DNA of 64,000 nucleotides from JAPOXR01 sp963662395 (GTDB lineage Bacteria > Pseudomonadota > Alphaproteobacteria > Rhodobacterales > Rhodobacteraceae): positions 2,976,001-3,040,000 of the forward strand of contig OY759511.1 in NCBI GenBank assembly GCA_963662395.1. The letters run 5' to 3'. Shown here piece by piece: positions 60,918 to 64,000 of the stretch (the stretch's first letter is position 1; each line of letters opens with the position of its first letter). The position numbers and the translations under genes were made by a program. The notes beneath the pieces were generated by a model. It searched no databases, was not told the origin of the DNA, and saw only the letters and a program-made list of their open reading frames with translations.

Positions 60918-62341
60918 GTACTACAGTTGCGCATGACCTGTCCGCCTCTTGTAGTGCGCCCTTGCGGCGTCTGCCTGGTGTTTTCGCCGCCACAGCGACC
61001 AGTGCATGATGAATGACCGTGCCCATGGCGGCCCGGGCAGGAGTCTCGCGATCAGGTATCGGAGTTCCGGAACGCTCGGCACCCGTGCCGTCATGAGGGC
61101 AAGGCGCCGATTCCGGGGTTTGGACTCCTTTTGTTCCGTTTGCCCTGTGCCCTGATCCCGGGTTCTGCCGCCAGCCTGGCCAGGAAGCATGACCAGGCTG
61201 ATATGCCGGTGCCAGCCATGCCGGGGGCGGGTCTCGCAATGGTCAAGGCCGAGATCGTCCTTTGCCCGCTGGAAGCACTCCTCGATGGTCCGGCGCAGCC
61301 CGGCAGCGCCGGCCAGTTCCGCAAGGCCGGTGCGGGCGGGGCAGAAGACGAGATGATATGCCGGTTTCCGCGGGTCCCTGCGGGAGCGGCGCACCGGAGG
61401 CAGTGTTCCCATCCCGCCTTGCGGCTCTATGGGGCGACAAGGCAGGCCCGGTCATGGAGCCTTGGCCCCTTGGACCCCTCACCGGCGGCAAGGGCCGTCC
61501 AGTCCCCATCATCGAATTCCCCGACCATCTCCGAGGGGTTGGTGGCCACGATGCCGCCCTGGCCGATGAGCGGGATATGGTGATTGCCGCGAGACGCCGG
61601 CACATGGGCCTGGTCCCGCTCCTCGAGCATCCGCCCGGGCCGTGATCCGGGCCATGGGCCGCCATCTGCCGGCACAAGGGCACGGCGCACACCGGCATCA
61701 GGGCTGCGGGCAATCATCCGGCGGGCAATCGCCGGCCTGGTGGCAGACCCGGCATCATCGGGAATGCCGGTCTTCGCACGCCGGCCGGCATCACCGGCCC
61801 GGGCCTTCGGAAGATGGAGCCGGCGGTCAATCAGCGCCTGGCCATGGCGGCCCGCATGACCGGGAGGCACGCCCGCCCGGCAGTTCCCGGTCCGGCCCGC
61901 CGTCCCCGAATACCGGCGGAGGGCGCCAACGGAATGGCTCCCCTTCTTCAGGAAACCGGTATCATCGACAACAGGCACACCGTCCTTGCAGCCAGGCGCT
62001 CCATGACATATCCGCGAATCTCGTCCCGGGGCCGGTCCTGTTCCGGCGGCTGCGGCCAGGGGGTGCCTGCATCCGCCAGGGACCCGGCAGGCCCGCATGC
62101 TCCGACATCATCCAGCCGGTCTTGCGTGAAATCCCCGACAGGGCCCGTCAATGAACGCGCCGCCGGTCTCGCGAAGCTCGCTGCGGCGAGGACCGGGCCG
62201 AGCCGCTCCTTCAGCGATGACAGCTCATTCTCCCACCCGAGCAGAGACCCCGACCACTCCGGAACACCCATTGCCCATACCCCATCACGGTGAAAATCGA
62301 GCCCGTGAACCATAATTTCAGGGTAAACGCAACTGTAGTAC
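60918..62341 (-). mobile_element. IS701-type insertion sequence, degenerate
   Basis: 1424 bp with inverted ends GTACTACAGTTGCG and CGCAACTGTAGTAC (14 of 14). It has cut parA. Its right end directly meets the end of an IS427-type element. The transposase is frameshifted, yet the ends are perfect, so insertion was not very old. Confidence 0.75.
60921..62313 (-). pseudogene. IS701-family transposase, frameshifted
   Basis: Readable in three pieces: an N-terminal part (SGSLLGWENELSSLKERLGP, WPQPPEQDRPRDEIRGYVME), a central part with VVDDTGFLKKGSHSVGALRR and YSGTAGRTGNC (the DDE region with its first Asp), and a C-terminal part with GLRRTIEECFQRAKDDLGLD and HRHISLVMLPGQAG. The pieces lie in different frames. 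Inactive as written. Confidence 0.7.
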
Positions 62342-62343
62342 CA

Positions 62344-62507
62344 GGGCCTGTCGACAATCGGGTTGCCGCCACCACGCCACTGACGAGATGAATCGCCGCC
62401 GCGAAGCTCTCGCCCGGTTTGTCACGGCGGGTCGCCATTGCCCGGAACTCCCTGATCCCTGCGAGGACATTCCCGATCCGGTGCCGCCACCGGGTGATCT
62501 CCCGTAT
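62344..62507 (-). mobile_element. IS427-type element, OrfB end, interrupted by IS110 copy B
   Basis: Starts GGGCCTGTCGACAATC and reads leftward as ITRWRHRIGNVLAGIREFRA and SFAAAIHLVSGVVAAT, the end of OrfB. The missing upstream part continues at 63933 on the other side of IS110 copy B. Confidence 0.75.
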
Positions 62508-63932
62508 GTGGACGCCCCCCGTGGTGCAAGCAGGATTCCGGACAACTCGTGACTGCGGTCAGGACACTGTCACATGTCCGGCCTCTCGATGCGGCATTCA
62601 TTCGCCGCCGGCCCATATGGTGTTCGTGGATCGGATCCGGATCGGTCATACGGGCTCGAAGCCCTGCGGGAGATACCGGTTCTTCCGGCCCCGTCTTCAA
62701 TGACCTCTTGCCCCTCATGTTGTCTGTCGTCCTCACCGCCCGGGCCGGGATCACCCGCAGATCATGCCTTCATTCAAGGCCGTATCCGCAGGGCCCGGTA
62801 TTCCGTTCCCGGCAGTCACGCCGCCGCGGCCATCGCCGCCGGCGTGCGGTCATCCTCGCGGCAGGCCGACCGCGCCCGGATCATGCGCGCCATCCTGTTC
62901 GCCAGCGCCACCGCCACCAGCTTCGGCGGCTTCCCGGCGATCATCCTCGCCAGCCGGGAATCATTCCGCGGATCGGATTGGCGCCGGTGCCCGGTCACCG
63001 CGGTGGCACCGGGCACCAGCAGCTGCCGGAGGTCCCGCTGCCGCATCCTGGTGATCCGTCCCGGAAGCTGCCGGCCGGCCGCCTGCTGCTCCCGAGGTGT
63101 CAGCCCGACAGGGCCGCGAAGTCCCGGCCACGGCGGAAGCTCGCCATCGGCGGGGCGAAGGCATGGACGGCCATGGCACATACCGGACCGATGCCGGGAA
63201 TGGTCATCAGCCTTTTCATCTCCTCCCGCTCGCGCGCCCGGATGCGGATCTGCTGCTCGAGGCCGGTGATCTGCGCGGAGAGCGAGGCGATCCGGGTGAA
63301 CAGCAGCCCGGCCATCCCGGCCACCTGTTCGGGTGGTGGCTCCGGTGCTTCCGCCAGCTCCCGGCGCAGTCTTTCGACATTCGCCGTGCCCCGCGGGGAG
63401 GCGAGGCCGAATTCGGCCAGGTGGCCCCGGAGCGAGCCCCCGGCCTGCGTCCGCTGCCGGACCATGAGTGCCCGGGTCCGAAAGAGCATGGCATCGGCCC
63501 GGGCTTCCCCGGACTTCACGGCCACGAGGGGCATGGCCCTGCGCTGCGCGGCCAGGGCGATGGCGGCGGCATCGTTCCGGTCGGCCTGCAGGCGGCCGGC
63601 GAAGGGCTTGACATGGACCGGCGGGATCAGCCTGCACTCATGGCCCATGGCGATGATCCGGCGACCCCGGTGACGGGCGCCGCCGCAGGCCTCCACACCT
63701 GCAGGCATGATGGCAGTTCGGCGAGGAAGGGGCGATGCCTGCCGCACGGCAGTGACCTGCGGAAGACCGGCTGGCCGTCGGCAGTTGCACCGTGAAGTCG
63801 AAGACTCCGCTTTGAAATGTCGATGCCGATGATGGGTGTGTGTTCCATGGACGTTTCCTCCGTCGATTTCACGCGCAGCCGGTCCGGCGTTTTCCCTGGC
63901 GCATCCCGGCGCCGTTCGGAGGGGGCGTCCAC
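62508..63932 (-). mobile_element. IS110/IS1111-type element, copy B
   Basis: 1425 bp with inverted ends GTGGACGCCCCC and GGGGGCGTCCAC. Nearly identical to copy A from 62693 on; one visible change is TGTAGG to TGCAGG. It is inserted inside an IS427-type OrfB, after the codons for HDR. Confidence 0.82.
62816..63848 (-). pseudogene. IS110-family transposase, two frameshifts (copy B)
   Basis: Starts MEHTPIIGIDISKRSLRLHG and carries the same two shifts as copy A, at the same places. It differs from copy A at the N-terminus (HTP for QAA). Because both copies share the breaks, they were moved after the gene was broken, by a transposase supplied from elsewhere, or else the shifts are tolerated. Confidence 0.8.
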
Positions 63933-64000
63933 TCCATCGGTCATGGTCCCGGAGCTTGCTCCGGTTCCGTCTCGAGGGAATCACCGCCTCTGCCCCGCTC
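63933..64000 (-). mobile_element. IS427-type element, upstream OrfB part, runs off the window
   Basis: Minus-strand text GAEAVIPSRRNRSKLRDHDR matches GAEAVIPARRNRTVSRHHDR of the intact element at 9676. It is the other half of the copy at 62344 and continues past the window edge. Confidence 0.75.

Noticed and set aside
1..64000. tRNA, rRNA and CRISPR arrays
   Set aside because: No cloverleaf-like run, rRNA signature or regularly spaced repeat set was seen; the 20-bp and 23-bp repeats are pairs only.

Overview
The window looks like chromosome of a high-GC alphaproteobacterium carrying a heavy insertion-sequence load and many broken genes. The rsfS-rlmH-gpmI block, Liv-type and Dpp-type ABC operons full of ATGA start/stop overlaps, and the protein types fit that group. 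The genus cannot be told from the sequence alone. I saw no rRNA, tRNA or CRISPR array.

Layout. 0-8.3 kb: a deacetylase gene, then a graveyard and defence-type island: an IS66 remnant, a broken YfbU-family gene with two small coupled ORFs, a HigB/HigA reading frame, a Fic gene, an ankyrin gene split by one TGA, a MntA fragment, and relics of IS4-, IS110- and DruA-type genes. 8.3-11.6 kb: rsfS-rlmH-gpmI, split by an IS5/IS427-type element that sits in the rlmH stop codon. 12.6-28.7 kb: a coherent catabolic divergon. Leftward it runs aldo/keto reductase, livG, livF, livH, livM, binding protein, RidA, SRPBCC protein, then an aldo/keto reductase fused to RidA. Rightward it runs a kynureninase-like protein fused to a KynB-like cyclase, then the two subunits of an indolepyruvate:ferredoxin oxidoreductase-type enzyme. 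An IS1182 element sits at its left edge, in the CTAG shared by two convergent stop codons. 29-32.6 kb: an NCS2 permease with an ATPase-like tail, a small conserved protein and a dead AAA ATPase. 33-42.6 kb: a leftward sugar or polyol operon with SDR, three Gfo/Idh/MocA dehydrogenases, a TIM-barrel isomerase and a ribose-type ABC importer. 42.7-47 kb: IS110 copy A among relics. 47.5-54 kb: a dipeptide-type ABC operon with an M19 dipeptidase-like protein. 54-61 kb: remains of a mobilizable plasmid (resolvase, MntA-HepT, an RP4-like oriT between TraJ-like and TraK-like genes, a TraL stub, iterons, broken repA, Abi, HNH, cut parA). 61-64 kb: nested IS701-, IS427- and IS110-type elements.

Most notable: (1) the 14.7-28.7 kb divergon looks like a complete uptake-and-degradation system for an unidentified, probably aromatic or amino-acid-like compound; (2) the Fic and MntA-HepT modules, about 50 kb apart, share an upstream promoter-like repeat, a similar first-gene remnant and the same protein tail, as if toxin bodies were exchanged in a common frame; (3) the oriT/rep/par remains show that a plasmid once integrated here.
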